In this document: positions 29,101-36,491 of the stretch, piece by piece
Position numbering within the stretch: the stretch's first letter is position 1
Layout: each line of letters opens with the position of its first letter
From: a virus
Virus record (IMG/VR): IMGVR_UViG_3300017991_000005
Coordinates: 1 to 64,000 of that record
DNA length: 64,000 nt
Direction: 5' to 3' (one strand)
The notes under the pieces: generated by a model
What the model saw: only the letters and a program-made list of their open reading frames with translations
Databases searched by the model: none
Told to the model about the DNA's origin: nothing
Program-made: the position numbers and the translations under genes

Positions 29101-30562
29101 AGTCGGGGTTCTGAATCCCGAACTCGATGGCACGCTCTTTCGGGCTCGGACCGGAGGGTACGAACGGCTCCCACTCCGTGATGGAGTCCTTGCGGATGAT
29201 CTCCGTGCTCGACTCCTGAATCCCGATCTCGCCCAGGAGCTTCCGGAAGGTCCGGAGCTGGTCTCCCGGCAGGTAGAGCGCGAGACCGCCGAGGCCCTTC
29301 GGGGACATGCTTCCCACGTAATTGATCCTGTGGACCCCGTGGAGCCAGTCCAGCAAGCCGTCGATGTCGCCGATCCCGCGCTTGACGTAGCCGTCGGCCT
29401 GCGCCGCCTGCATGAGCTTCACCTGATCGCCGTGATCGAAGTAGACGAGGGCGTAGTTCGGCTCGATCTGCACCTTCTCCCGAAGGCGACGCTCCCCCAT
29501 CTCCTCCTCGTCGTCCTCCTCGTCGTCGGGCTCCTCGTCCTGCTCCTCCTGCTCCGGTTCCTCTTCGTCGTCCTCTTCGTCCCCGTCCTCGTCGTCCTGC
29601 TCCTCGCGGCTGGGGACGGAGGCGCCGGGCTCTGCGGCCCGGTTCGACGGGTTCGAGGGATCGCCCCCGTCCACCTCGGTGCCTGCCGGGTCCGGGTCCA
29701 TCTCGGCGACGCCGGGGAACGCCCAGTGGATGAACTCCAAGAGGGCGAGCGCCACGTTCTCGCCGAGGCGGCTCGTGTAGGCGCTCGGAGGGAGCGCGAG
29801 CAGGGTACGGGGCAGGTAGTTCACGATGGAGTGCAGGCGCTCTTGCAGCTCGCTCGGATTGATCCCCGTGCTGGGGATGTCGGCGAGGAGATGGTCGAGC
29901 AGCTCGGACTCCCACGGGACCTTGACGAACTTCTCGACGACGGCATCGGCCGGATCGTAGGGCTCGACGGTTTCGAGGAGGGAGATGAACTTGGCGAAGT
30001 TCTCGCGCTGGGGTCGGAGATGCTCGGAAGGGATGGCAGCGGGAAGGGTGCGAACGTCGTGCGCGTTGTACCGGGCGCATAGCCGGGCCGGTAGGTTCAG
30101 GTCCGCCTCGGTGGCCTGGATGTTTATGGCGCTGTGGAACTCCAGGTAGCTCGACGGCTGGCCCCCGGCCGCGATGGCCTTCTGCTCGATGGGCTCCTCC
30201 AGGGTCCCCCGGAAGCCGACGATATTGTCCCGGACTTCCTTCTCCACGTTGCCGGGGAGACCGGCCGCGAAGGACCGCGCCTTGTCCTCGGTCGGGAAGG
30301 ACCAGAACTCGTCGAAGTCCACCTTCCCGGTCGTGTCCACCTCCCGAAGGTCGAAGGGCTCGAAGTGGAGAACGGCGTCCCGGACCCAGCGCCGGGCCCG
30401 CTCGCCCAGGGCGGAGAAAAGGTCTTCCTCCAGGTGGGCGCCGGATTCCGCGAGGGCGGTCAGTAGGGACTTGTCGTCGAGGAGGGAGAACTCGCTGACA
30501 GGCTTCGGTGAAGCAGATAGCGAGCAGTAAATCCTAAAGGCAAGAGCGGCTTTTCCAGGCAC
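23117..30562 (-). CDS. Giant virion polyprotein 1 (2481 aa)
   Basis: One open frame of 2481 codons from a GTG at 30562 (GGAGGG five bases upstream). Visible parts: a helical N-terminal domain; a very acidic linker (about 318-355); an ARNALARAG module near 725 like DUF6582-type phage proteins; a module at 963-1049 shared with the 2678-residue protein; two NPSNRAA linkers (303 and 1309); paired CxxC knuckles at 1424 and 1511; Pro/Glu and NGNGEAPP low-complexity linkers. L-x-E-(A/S/G) sites occur after residues 39, 1048, 1188, 1788, 1930, 2097 and 2359, with near variants at 1292 (LGED), 2002 (MGES) and 2077 (LGEV). These match the T4-type prohead protease consensus and separate folded regions. 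I infer a head-packaged polyprotein. No enzyme motif was recognised. Confidence 0.8.
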   Translation of the reverse strand: MPGKAALAFRIYCSLSASPKPVSEFSLLDDKSLLTALAESGAHLEEDLFSALGERARRWVRDAVLHFEPFDLREVDTTGKVDFDEFWSFPTEDKARSFAAGLPGNVEKEVRDNIVGFRGTLEEPIEQKAIAAGGQPSSYLEFHSAINIQATEADLNLPARLCARYNAHDVRTLPAAIPSEHLRPQRENFAKFISLLETVEPYDPADAVVEKFVKVPWESELLDHLLADIPSTGINPSELQERLHSIVNYLPRTLLALPPSAYTSRLGENVALALLEFIHWAFPGVAEMDPDPAGTEVDGGDPSNPSNRAAEPGASVPSREEQDDEDGDEEDDEEEPEQEEQDEEPDDEEDDEEEMGERRLREKVQIEPNYALVYFDHGDQVKLMQAAQADGYVKRGIGDIDGLLDWLHGVHRINYVGSMSPKGLGGLALYLPGDQLRTFRKLLGEIGIQESSTEIIRKDSITEWEPFVPSGPSPKERAIEFGIQNPDSSNMGFHPEHAKNPFHNILTGAGLDYSHSVVVGHGREDYRLHHAYRLNRDFAIGVYPSKSGAWLWEVSSSSRGRGAGKTPQDLAKYLKNALKKFGEGAVREDLYKEFPGTYGASEEKAMTWAREMARKYRKPFYVYTLGRSYFADESPSGQAVLQVKVNPSGTASDYYESVESLKMAPRTGRAQERLSRIRDMVLKEYTPREGEHTPKQRKHGGSNYVYPPTDKDPYGRYPMSNAKQARNALARAGACDKQSPWMKARGVSCAELKKRVNNAVKKEYPSIEVGEGVVFERQDTERVVQQLFQKYNAKDYFGLQGADQRSIDKQLAFLNAVGSEIASGSISDKTRRMLIDRNNKLMRELFYLITRVDIRRVNRNAAETAISSWEATGESVVWEAYPEGDTPISLVFPGGNADTAREWADEWKGLGYIKSYTIGAEGDGVRLDIVSNNPAQVRIAALMLGDYIEPTDPAYGTPSEGVVEDRSSAWNALRSFASETRRMDGEQYADFVYDLGNYYIDGKGPRPDRNVRAKTTYDFDAGWAEEVEKEAIKVLRKNGIAVREGLGEAKEYALWAKPTGEDGPLSQKLLLGGPNVTKQDVKKVMTLAAKEGWHDFRIQVIDLSKPFNASQAFVNAIDMRAVDRIMRGEGVGVSTQDILQSIADGVAEHLGRPVAVEVDAIGGGLCRGYVEPTSALEVFAEALTHLGEAETYRTTKVVALYGKGRDQINLEVGTVLKDMGGGKYKVVSDTFGKGQIGTLSDEGKKGLASESVEVVIDRNESIFRAIGLPLAFGADVQGGKAVEALSAEALGEDSLFAPTKVKPKGEEDNPSNRAAKAGKAVLSKGGSKKAAKDPKTVNRDDSGDKAGGKTPKTVPTDASGGPGTSGEADPAAGYSKATVGVKGSLFTVMGKKKGIPGPKAQGGEASGAVVTPGVDIKSFEALCPHCSNSVKENVLRRYAPRLVEQDPVSGGGQAATSPANDKPGSVEAPPGAASTPPKSEPAKEPEKPTEMEPTKKEPDQEKGGPTQGLVCPFCGKEIPRDVLKGMMGELLAQLAAQLQQGSTKPPETSGQPEGEPEEEEPEEETPAAPAEPPKEAPETPAGETPPAAPQAEKPKESWLREKAPKLLGARLTADDWRKLAPELGNATADRRKRFLNSFVSGDAALDVYTSGGGSSSISLGGKSNAKALNKLFQDRGLDVRVESVQEAGRTDFVSEFAGFQITYYNANEGFDAYDDQELQNAIEARFPGSFKGMVVDTGRYFLVKVPVNQAAKFRQMISQQLLKVQTPAYLSASARSQVYHQGVLRLTEAGLFEVLEQRTAPVGTGEPGGQIVFSTDVNAAGRQGILGKLVNWFKTRINRVMSTSKVGEVLGKAGKEFGYSIGRTFRGRYVDAEGKTYDEKSLSVEILGVPKQFLLKVGEALAKAFEQEAVLVRSYVDQKPLFVYAESLGEARDITVEMNRYGHLEISDGRKSLYVQRDYDVDSVLDSLTKEEQEEVRQGWEVTIKSREPRYSIFQDYVSMGESKHLVGELGVGVEVDGREVPAGVRVRILDSHRGKAQVDLGGRVAEVDADNVLVYPDEATVEACLAALERGESLGEVAKRRLTSMSSAVRLSALGEATEGSAGRFLTMYFPSVNACATAKSSIKALGSKIMEGTELSFQAEPLNGEAARIRSIAERLGGAVVRTSWPLRVVAEQLDIDTDGADTGEVNNLFQGALASIKGARDMLIQAQTGDMARAVALLKSMGAKGKVLTAIQKVADTIEDHGNTIKDLLVDLDKAHDVFSKAYPDAGNGKEAAPENGNGEAPPAEQPPAEAPPANGNGEAPPPANGNGNGEAPPAAPATGNGEQPPQAAPTEAINRLLGEMRRSRHWNLIRYSLHEGDYGTFGNFVRVVNPNVTAAQVAELYETIQEVTEMELALEAGIVHGAKFLAKGDMEMPGEITGPTIGGQETPRILGGQTIKIKGLYYGEDGKLRVNVFEPLEMTLYADDMMTAIESGQLVAD
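27416..27676 (-). repeat. Shared 85-residue module, copy in polyprotein 1
   Basis: Residues 963-1049 (DGEQYADFVYDLGNYYIDGKG...EEVEKEAIKVLRKNGI..REGLGEA) align with two stretches of the 2678-residue protein. All three copies end at an L-x-E-A motif. Confidence 0.65.
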
Positions 30563-30591
30563 GGGAGCCCTCCTACACGTGCAGAGGCGCG

Positions 30592-30609
30592 ACTGTTGCT
30601 ACCGACAGT
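30592..30609. promoter_or_regulatory. 18-nt palindrome copy, variant
   Basis: ACTGTTGCTACCGACAGT, one mismatch from the perfect palindrome. It lies in the leader between a predicted promoter and the giant polyprotein start, 21 bp (two helical turns) from an inverted partner copy. Confidence 0.7.
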
Positions 30610-30612
30610 CAG

Positions 30613-30630
30613 ACTGTTGGTAGCGACAGT
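30613..30630. promoter_or_regulatory. 18-nt palindrome copy, variant, inverted partner
   Basis: ACTGTTGGTAGCGACAGT, the reverse orientation of the neighbouring copy. The 21-bp centre spacing would put two bound protein dimers on the same face of DNA. Confidence 0.7.
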
Positions 30631-30660
30631 CGAGCGATTTTTGTATCCCGGTCTCAGTAC

Positions 30661-30689
30661 AGTAGAGCGCCGAACACCAAGGGAGTCAA
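30661..30689 (-). promoter_or_regulatory. Sigma-70-like promoter for polyprotein 1 and the head genes
   Basis: The minus strand has TTGACT (30684-30689), a 17-nt spacer and TCTACT (30661-30666). Transcription would start near 30654, upstream of the two palindromes and the GTG start at 30562. The 123-bp gap is the only sizeable one before 23 kb, so this probably drives the head operon. Confidence 0.6.
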
Positions 30690-31060
30690 GAAGATTTTTC
30701 TTGATCTTCTCCTGGGGGGCGCTCCAGGAACCGGGGCCTATCTTCCGCGTTGGTGATGATCCCTCCCAGCTCGGAGCAGATGATCTCCACGGCCACCCTC
30801 GGATCGGCCTTTCCGCAGCAAAAAGCGTCCAGGGCGGCCGTCTGCTCTTCGGAGTACACGTGAAGCGATATGTGGCTCTCGTTCAGGAGGACGACGGCCG
30901 CGAACCCTGGCGGATCGAGGCGCGTCCAGAGGGAGCCCTGGACCGTTGCTCCGGCTTGTCTGGCCGCCCGCTTCATGAGCTCGACCACGCTGTCGGCGTC
31001 GGCGAGGGCGTCCTTTGGGACCTGGATGAGGTCCACGAGAATATGCCGTCCCTTCGTCAT
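30686..31060 (-). CDS. S-adenosylmethionine decarboxylase-like protein (SpeD family)
   Basis: A 124-residue protein, the usual length of short bacterial SpeD. It has GRHILVDL at the N-terminus, the self-cleavage segment NESHISLHVYSEE (Glu-Ser bond giving the pyruvoyl group; His following) and FCCGKADP with the active-site Cys. These are the processing and catalytic positions of AdoMet decarboxylase, which supplies aminopropyl groups for spermidine. Some phage SpeD homologues act on arginine or ornithine instead. It sits alone between a ParB-like gene and the head promoter. Polyamine supply for DNA packaging is an attractive inference. Confidence 0.8.
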   Translation of the reverse strand: MTKGRHILVDLIQVPKDALADADSVVELMKRAARQAGATVQGSLWTRLDPPGFAAVVLLNESHISLHVYSEEQTAALDAFCCGKADPRVAVEIICSELGGIITNAEDRPRFLERPPGEDQEKSS

Positions 31061-31082
31061 CTCGTGTTCTCCGATAATGCCG

Positions 31083-31913
31083 CTATTCTGCGGCGGGCTG
31101 GGTTGTCTCGATAGCAGCCTCCACGATCTCGTTCAGCTTCGTGAATGAGAATTTGCCGTCCTCGTAAAAGATTTCGCGCATGCGCTCGTAGTCTTTTATC
31201 GTCGGCGCGTAAAAAGTGAAGGGGAATTTCCCGGTCGGGCTCGCCTCGGCGACCGTCTCCGCGCCGTACGCCGGGGCGGTCGTGTCGTCGGCGACCGCTT
31301 CCAGGTCGTCGTCGTCCGGAGGGGGAGGGAGCGGAGCGGTGTTGACCTTCACGCCACCCCCGGCCTTGGGCACCTCACCCTTGATCTTCCCGGCCATCTC
31401 CTTCTCGGCCTCGGAGGCCGCGTCGTGGAGCATCTCGTCGATCTCCTTCGCCGAGAAGCCGAGCATGACCTGGAGCTCCTTCCGGGCCGCGTTCGTCGTC
31501 TCGGCGATGAACTGCACCACGTCGGTCAGCTTGTCGGGATCGAAGTAGCCGCGCTTCTGATTGAACGCGATGGTCAGCTCGCGGGCCGTAGCCTCGTCCA
31601 CGTCAAGCTCGATGACGGGAATCTGGGCGAGCCCGGCTTTCTTGGCGGCGATCCAGCGGTGCTCGCCGTCGATGATGATGTCGCGCCCCTTCCACACGAG
31701 AATGGAGCCCACGAACCCGTGCCGATGGATGCCCGCCACGATGGACACGAGCACGTCGTTCGGCACGATGTTCGGGTTCCACGAGTTCGGCTTGAGCGAC
31801 CGGATCGGAACGAGCCGAGACTTATCGTGGATGCTTGGGGCGCCGTTGCCGCCGGGCGCGGACGCGCCGCTCGGCTTCTTCGACGATCCTTTGCTTTTCG
31901 TTGTCTTCTTCAT
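31083..31913 (-). CDS. ParB/sulfiredoxin-like domain protein
   Basis: A 276-residue protein starting at MKKTTKSK. After a basic, Ser-rich leader it has the ParB/Srx fold: SLKPNSWNPN, VSIVAGIHRHGFVGSILVWKG, IIIDGEHRWIAAKKAGL and IPVIELDVDEATARELTIAFNQKRG. A helical segment follows (MLGFSAKEIDEMLHDAA), then a Pro/Asp linker and a C-terminal helical domain. It overlaps the end of the upstream ParB-zincin gene by 92 bases, an unusually long overlap. It is the second of three ParB-like proteins in this window, all in the virion-gene half. Confidence 0.8.
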   Translation of the reverse strand: MKKTTKSKGSSKKPSGASAPGGNGAPSIHDKSRLVPIRSLKPNSWNPNIVPNDVLVSIVAGIHRHGFVGSILVWKGRDIIIDGEHRWIAAKKAGLAQIPVIELDVDEATARELTIAFNQKRGYFDPDKLTDVVQFIAETTNAARKELQVMLGFSAKEIDEMLHDAASEAEKEMAGKIKGEVPKAGGGVKVNTAPLPPPPDDDDLEAVADDTTAPAYGAETVAEASPTGKFPFTFYAPTIKDYERMREIFYEDGKFSFTKLNEIVEAAIETTQPAAE

Positions 31914-33870
31914 CTTCGCGCATGCTCCCCAGGATGTACTTGAAGTATTCTGCCACGAGCGGCTCCGGCCGAGTGTATTCCTTGCTGGCCGTGCTCGGAT
32001 AGAGCATCCCCACAAAGACCTCCGGGAACGCCTCGGTGGCCGTGGTGTTCCCGTAGGCCGTCACGAACTTCCGGGCGATACCACCCTTCTCGATCTTGTC
32101 CACCACGCGGAGGAAGTCCTCATCCGTCCGCCACTGCTCCAGGCGGATCACCGCACCCGCGAGGGGGTGTTTCTCCTCGAACCACTTGAACGTCCGGAAG
32201 GGCGGGTCGTAGGACTTGCGCTTCGGCTTGTACTCGCCGTGGCTTGCCGCATCCTGGTAGAGGTCCCGGAGCCATGGAAGGTCCTTCTTGACAGCGGCCG
32301 GGAGGGGCTCCGTGAGAAAATCGAAGAACGCCCGCCACTGCTTTTTCGCTCCCCCAGGGAGGCGCCCCCAGACACGGTGCCCGAGCTCATGGATGACGGT
32401 CTGGGTGGCGGTAGCGATCTGGGCCGAGGAGGACCCGTATCCGAACCACCCCACGTAGAGCTCGTCCGACGAATAGAAGTAGCGGCCGCCCGCGTCGTCG
32501 AGGCGTGGGTCGTTCGGCCGTGTGAAGACCAGCATGCCGGAGACGTACTGATCCTTGATCTTGAACCGGCGCAGCACCCGGATCGCCTCGCCGACGGAAG
32601 CCTTGATCTTGTCCGACTCGTCGGACGTGAAGCGCGTGCCTCCCTGGAATCGGTAGATGATCTCGAAGGGACCCATCTTCCCGACGCGGACTTCCTTCCA
32701 GTCCTTGGCCTCCATCTTCGGCGCGAGCTCAAGAATACGAAGCACTATATCCTTGAAATCGCGGAGGCCGTCCTTCGCCGGTTGGAGCTCATTGTAACCG
32801 AAGATATTCCCCAGCCGGTTGTGGGCGTGCATGGCGACGGCGAACGGAGAATCAGGGCTGCCGAATGAGCTTCCAATGTCCACGGGTTTTCCGGCGCGAG
32901 AATCGTCGAGATCCTTCTTGACCTCCTTCACGCGGTCGCGCATCCAGTAGATGCCGTGTCCCTCTTGCTTGGCCCGCTGAGTCGTCGCTGGAATCCGGAT
33001 GTCGGTGGGGAATGTATCGAAAGCATTTTTCCATCGACGCTGCAACCCATAGATTTCCTTTTCCACCTCGGTGGCGGCATCCGAGTAGCGGACCTCCGGC
33101 GTGATATTGAAGAAGGTCACATTCTCCGGGCCAAAGATGGGACGAAGGTCTTCCAGCGTCTTCGTCCACTCGTCGAACTTCTCAATGACCCGATAGAGCG
33201 TGTCGAACCACGTGTCCGAGACCTTTTTCTTGTCCTCCGGAGCACTGCTATACTGGCTCACTCCGGCCCTATTCGCAACCGCATCCCACTCCGACCCGTC
33301 CCAGAGCCCTTGAAGCTCGGTAGTAACTTTTATTGCCTTATTGATCGAGGTGATTTTCGAGCGAAAATTCTTCGGGAGGCCGGACTGCTTGATCCCTGGC
33401 GTAACCTTCCGCTTGCGCCGAGCCTCCCCCATGCGCTTGTGGGTCGTCTTCGGGAATCTCCCAGTGAGGTCCAAGAGTGTCCGGATCGGAACGTCCACCT
33501 GGACCGTCTTGATCCGGAACTCCCTGTCCCGGTTCACGAGGGCGAGCCATCGGTGGTGGCCGTCGAGGAGGTAGAAGTCCTTGGAGATGATGACCGGCTT
33601 GGCAAGGGCCGCCTCCGGCGCCGCCGCCACCATGGCCGCCACCTTGTCGATGTCGATCTCGCGCTGGGTCGGCTTGATCTTGTCCACCTGGACCTGGGTG
33701 CGCCGGGTCGAGACCCCGCGCCCTCCGAGCCACTGGAGGAACTCCGGAACGTCCGTGCTCTTCACCTGCGGCATGTCGGCGCGGGGAATCCCCAGAGAAC
33801 CGGGAGGTATGTGCACCTTCTCGGTAAGCGTCTCGCGCCGGGCCGCAAGTCGTCGGGCTACGCTCTCCAT
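31822..33870 (-). CDS. ParB-like domain fused to zincin metallopeptidase
   Basis: A 682-residue protein. Residues 58-130 form a ParB/Srx-like domain with YLLDGHHRWLALVN (about 100-113). M-G-E149/A150 follows and could be a processing site. The C-terminal part has the zinc metallopeptidase motif HELGH (494-498) and a probable third ligand Glu613 in TEAFPEVF, the arrangement of anthrax-lethal-factor-like gluzincins. The last 35 residues are charged and helical. The ATG at 33870 overlaps the upstream stop by 13 bases. I know of no standard family with this fusion. An enzyme carried in or acting on the virion is plausible given the neighbours. Confidence 0.75.
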   Translation of the reverse strand: MESVARRLAARRETLTEKVHIPPGSLGIPRADMPQVKSTDVPEFLQWLGGRGVSTRRTQVQVDKIKPTQREIDIDKVAAMVAAAPEAALAKPVIISKDFYLLDGHHRWLALVNRDREFRIKTVQVDVPIRTLLDLTGRFPKTTHKRMGEARRKRKVTPGIKQSGLPKNFRSKITSINKAIKVTTELQGLWDGSEWDAVANRAGVSQYSSAPEDKKKVSDTWFDTLYRVIEKFDEWTKTLEDLRPIFGPENVTFFNITPEVRYSDAATEVEKEIYGLQRRWKNAFDTFPTDIRIPATTQRAKQEGHGIYWMRDRVKEVKKDLDDSRAGKPVDIGSSFGSPDSPFAVAMHAHNRLGNIFGYNELQPAKDGLRDFKDIVLRILELAPKMEAKDWKEVRVGKMGPFEIIYRFQGGTRFTSDESDKIKASVGEAIRVLRRFKIKDQYVSGMLVFTRPNDPRLDDAGGRYFYSSDELYVGWFGYGSSSAQIATATQTVIHELGHRVWGRLPGGAKKQWRAFFDFLTEPLPAAVKKDLPWLRDLYQDAASHGEYKPKRKSYDPPFRTFKWFEEKHPLAGAVIRLEQWRTDEDFLRVVDKIEKGGIARKFVTAYGNTTATEAFPEVFVGMLYPSTASKEYTRPEPLVAEYFKYILGSMREDEEDNEKQRIVEEAERRVRARRQRRPKHPR

Positions 33871-36476
33871 GCCGGGTTCTCTCCCAGCCTGTCCAGGAGC
33901 CCCATGATCGAGGGCTGCTTGAAGTTCCCCACGGTCTCCTTGCGGCCGTTGGCCGCGTCGGTGACCACGACGTTGACACCGGCGCCGACGCCGGGCTGGG
34001 TGAAGTCGAGCCGCTTCACGACCCCCGACTCGTTCGCCACGTTGAGGAACACGGTGCCGGGGGCGAGCGGCGAGGACGTGATGGCCTTCTCGTCGAGGCC
34101 GAAGTGCCCGGCGAACGCCAGGGCGAAGGTGTACGGGTTGAAGTCCACCTCCTTGAGCCCGTCGAGGTCCTCGGTGGTGAGGGCGTCGATGGCCTTGTCC
34201 AGGCTGAGGCCCTTGGCGATGGACTGGGCCGTGTCCTGGTCCATGTACTGGGAGAAGCCCTGGGGCACCGTGGAGGGCAGATTGGCCGCGCCCCACTTGG
34301 CCGGGTCTGGCGTTCCGAAAGCCCCCTCCGAATCCTTGCCGGGGACGAAGACGACCCACCAGTCCGACTCGCCCACCTCGTCCGGGAGGGATTGATCCGG
34401 CGACGCCACGAGCTGGGTCTGGGCGTACTGCCGGGAGAGGTCCCGCATGATCTCGTCGATCTCGTCGCGCTGGACGCCTGCCGAAAAGAAGAGGTAAATG
34501 CTCGACGTGTCCTCGTCGAACTCCACGTCCTGGAGGGCATCGAGGGAGCCGCTCAAGATGAGCTTCCGGACGATCCCGTCGAGCATCTGGTCCATGTTCT
34601 CCGCCTCGGTGTCCGGGGGCGGATTCGGGATGGCCTGCTCGCTGAGGGCCTCATCCTCGAACCGAAAGGCGAGGTCTTCCCTGGCGTAGACGCGGGCGAT
34701 CCCGTGCCGGGGGAAGTAGACGAGGAGGGAGGCGTCCCCGGTGGGGTAGCCCAGGGCCCAGGACCGTGGCCCGGTGATCGCCACCTTGTCCGCCCCCTCC
34801 ACGAGGTTGTGGAGGGCGATCTCGCGGAGCAGGCGCCCCATGTCCGCCGGGTCGTCGTAGACCCGGACCTGGGAGTCGGCCACGCGCTGCCCCACGGCCT
34901 TGATGCCCTTCCCGAAGTCGAAGGTGCGGGTCACGACGCCCTGCTTCGGTTTCGCCACCCGCACGTGGACGTACTCGTCCCGCGTCTCGGCCTCCTGGGG
35001 AGAGAAACCCAGCTTCTTGGCCTTGGCCTTGGCCTCCTCCGTGCTGTACTTCGAGACCGGAAAGAGGAGCTTCTGGACTTTCATCTTCTCGGTCATGAGC
35101 CGGGCCTTGATGTCGGCCGGGTTCTCCGGCGCCGGATCGGCGAGCGCGTCGAGCTTCTGGAGCGCCGCCTCGGCCGCCCCGCCCAGGCCGCTCGCGCCCC
35201 CGTCCAGATGTTTCACGAGCCCGGCCTCGATCTCGGCCGGGTCCTTCCCGGAGACGGCCGCGTCGAACTCCTCCCACGCCTTCTCCATGAGATCGTCCGG
35301 GCGCTCCAGCCTCTCGCCGAAGGTGATCTCCGTCCCGTCGGCCAGAATGGCACGCTTGATCGAACCGGGAGCGAACCGCTCCGATGGGGCTTGGAGGTAA
35401 CGTACGCGCTTACGCTCCTCGCTCCCTGTCTCGGTGGAGAACCCCAGGGCCTCCAGGAAAGCCGGGCCGCGCTCCTTGGGCACGAGGACCGAGTGGAAGG
35501 ACGTGCTGGCCTCGGCGGGGGCGATGAGGCCCTCCAGGACGCGCTGAGCGTCCGCCGCCCCCACCACGAGGTCCTTGGCCTCCTCGGAAAGCAGGTGATC
35601 GAAAGCCACCACGACCACCTCGTCCTCGCCGAAGTAGGCCACCCCATGGGGCATGGCCTCGCGGGTCCGGTAGCCGAACTCCTCCTGACAGTCCTCGAAC
35701 CACTCCTCGATGGCCTCCGCCGTTACGAAATCGTTGTCCACCGGGACGGTGGGCAAGAGCACCCGGCGGGGAACCGTGGTGGGCAAGTCCTCCTCGACGA
35801 GGAACGCCTCGGCGACCTTGGGATCGAGCAGCCCGCGCTCCACGCGCCGCGCCACGAGGGCGACAGTGCTCCTGGAATCCTCGGCCACCCGGAACTCCCC
35901 CGTGGCCTTGGCGAGGAGGGCGGGCATGTCCTCGATCTTGTCCGCGAACGGGATGCACCGCTTCTGGAAGATGCCCGCTTCGGAGCACCACCGCTTGGCC
36001 TCGGCCGTGTGGACGCCCACCCGCTTCCCGTCCTCGGCCTTGATCTTCTCGATGACCACCCCGGCGCACTCGGCGCACAGGTTGGGGCCGTGGTACATCT
36101 CCGCCGCCGGGCTGACCCCGCACACGCCGCACGGCTTGTAATTGATCTCCTCGCCGAGGGGAGTGAAGAGCTGGAGGCTTCCGGGGAAGACCCGGTTGAA
36201 GACGTACACGTCTCCACCGTCCTCGAACTGTTCGTACTCCACGCCGTTGGCGTCCCGGTACTCCCGGCTCTCCAGGACCGCCTTGTGGAGGGAGAGGATG
36301 TCCCAGAGGGACGGCGCCTCGCCAAGGAGCCACCGGAGGCTCCCGGCGGGCTGGGCCGCTTCGAGCACCGGCACGACGGGCACGAAGAAGTCCGGGTCGT
36401 ATCCCGCGACCGCGAGCCGGAAGAAGGTTGTCTCGCCCGGACTGGCGAGGCCGATCTTTTCGAGTATGGACTTCAT
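33858..36476 (-). CDS. Large virion-module protein with zinc ribbon (872 aa)
   Basis: An 872-residue protein of unknown function. L-G-E53/A54 near the start is a candidate prohead-protease site. A four-Cys ribbon spans residues 116-137 (CGVC...CAEC). Around residue 465 there is LLFPVSKYSTEEAKAKAKKLGF..QEAETRDEYVHVRV, a small module often seen in phage head and protease-associated proteins. Other regions alternate strands and helices without a known fold. It lies between the 2678-residue gene and the ParB-zincin gene, all closely spaced, so it is probably part of the same virion-internal set. Confidence 0.7.
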   Translation of the reverse strand: MKSILEKIGLASPGETTFFRLAVAGYDPDFFVPVVPVLEAAQPAGSLRWLLGEAPSLWDILSLHKAVLESREYRDANGVEYEQFEDGGDVYVFNRVFPGSLQLFTPLGEEINYKPCGVCGVSPAAEMYHGPNLCAECAGVVIEKIKAEDGKRVGVHTAEAKRWCSEAGIFQKRCIPFADKIEDMPALLAKATGEFRVAEDSRSTVALVARRVERGLLDPKVAEAFLVEEDLPTTVPRRVLLPTVPVDNDFVTAEAIEEWFEDCQEEFGYRTREAMPHGVAYFGEDEVVVVAFDHLLSEEAKDLVVGAADAQRVLEGLIAPAEASTSFHSVLVPKERGPAFLEALGFSTETGSEERKRVRYLQAPSERFAPGSIKRAILADGTEITFGERLERPDDLMEKAWEEFDAAVSGKDPAEIEAGLVKHLDGGASGLGGAAEAALQKLDALADPAPENPADIKARLMTEKMKVQKLLFPVSKYSTEEAKAKAKKLGFSPQEAETRDEYVHVRVAKPKQGVVTRTFDFGKGIKAVGQRVADSQVRVYDDPADMGRLLREIALHNLVEGADKVAITGPRSWALGYPTGDASLLVYFPRHGIARVYAREDLAFRFEDEALSEQAIPNPPPDTEAENMDQMLDGIVRKLILSGSLDALQDVEFDEDTSSIYLFFSAGVQRDEIDEIMRDLSRQYAQTQLVASPDQSLPDEVGESDWWVVFVPGKDSEGAFGTPDPAKWGAANLPSTVPQGFSQYMDQDTAQSIAKGLSLDKAIDALTTEDLDGLKEVDFNPYTFALAFAGHFGLDEKAITSSPLAPGTVFLNVANESGVVKRLDFTQPGVGAGVNVVVTDAANGRKETVGNFKQPSIMGLLDRLGENPAWRA
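35401..35414 (-). promoter_or_regulatory. 14-mer CGTAAGCGCGTACG, copy inside the 872-aa gene
   Basis: An exact copy of the dispersed 14-mer, read on the minus strand, encoding part of ERKRVRY. It is unusual to see so long an exact match inside coding sequence. Confidence 0.5.
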
Positions 36477-36491
36477 CTTTACCTCTCTGGG

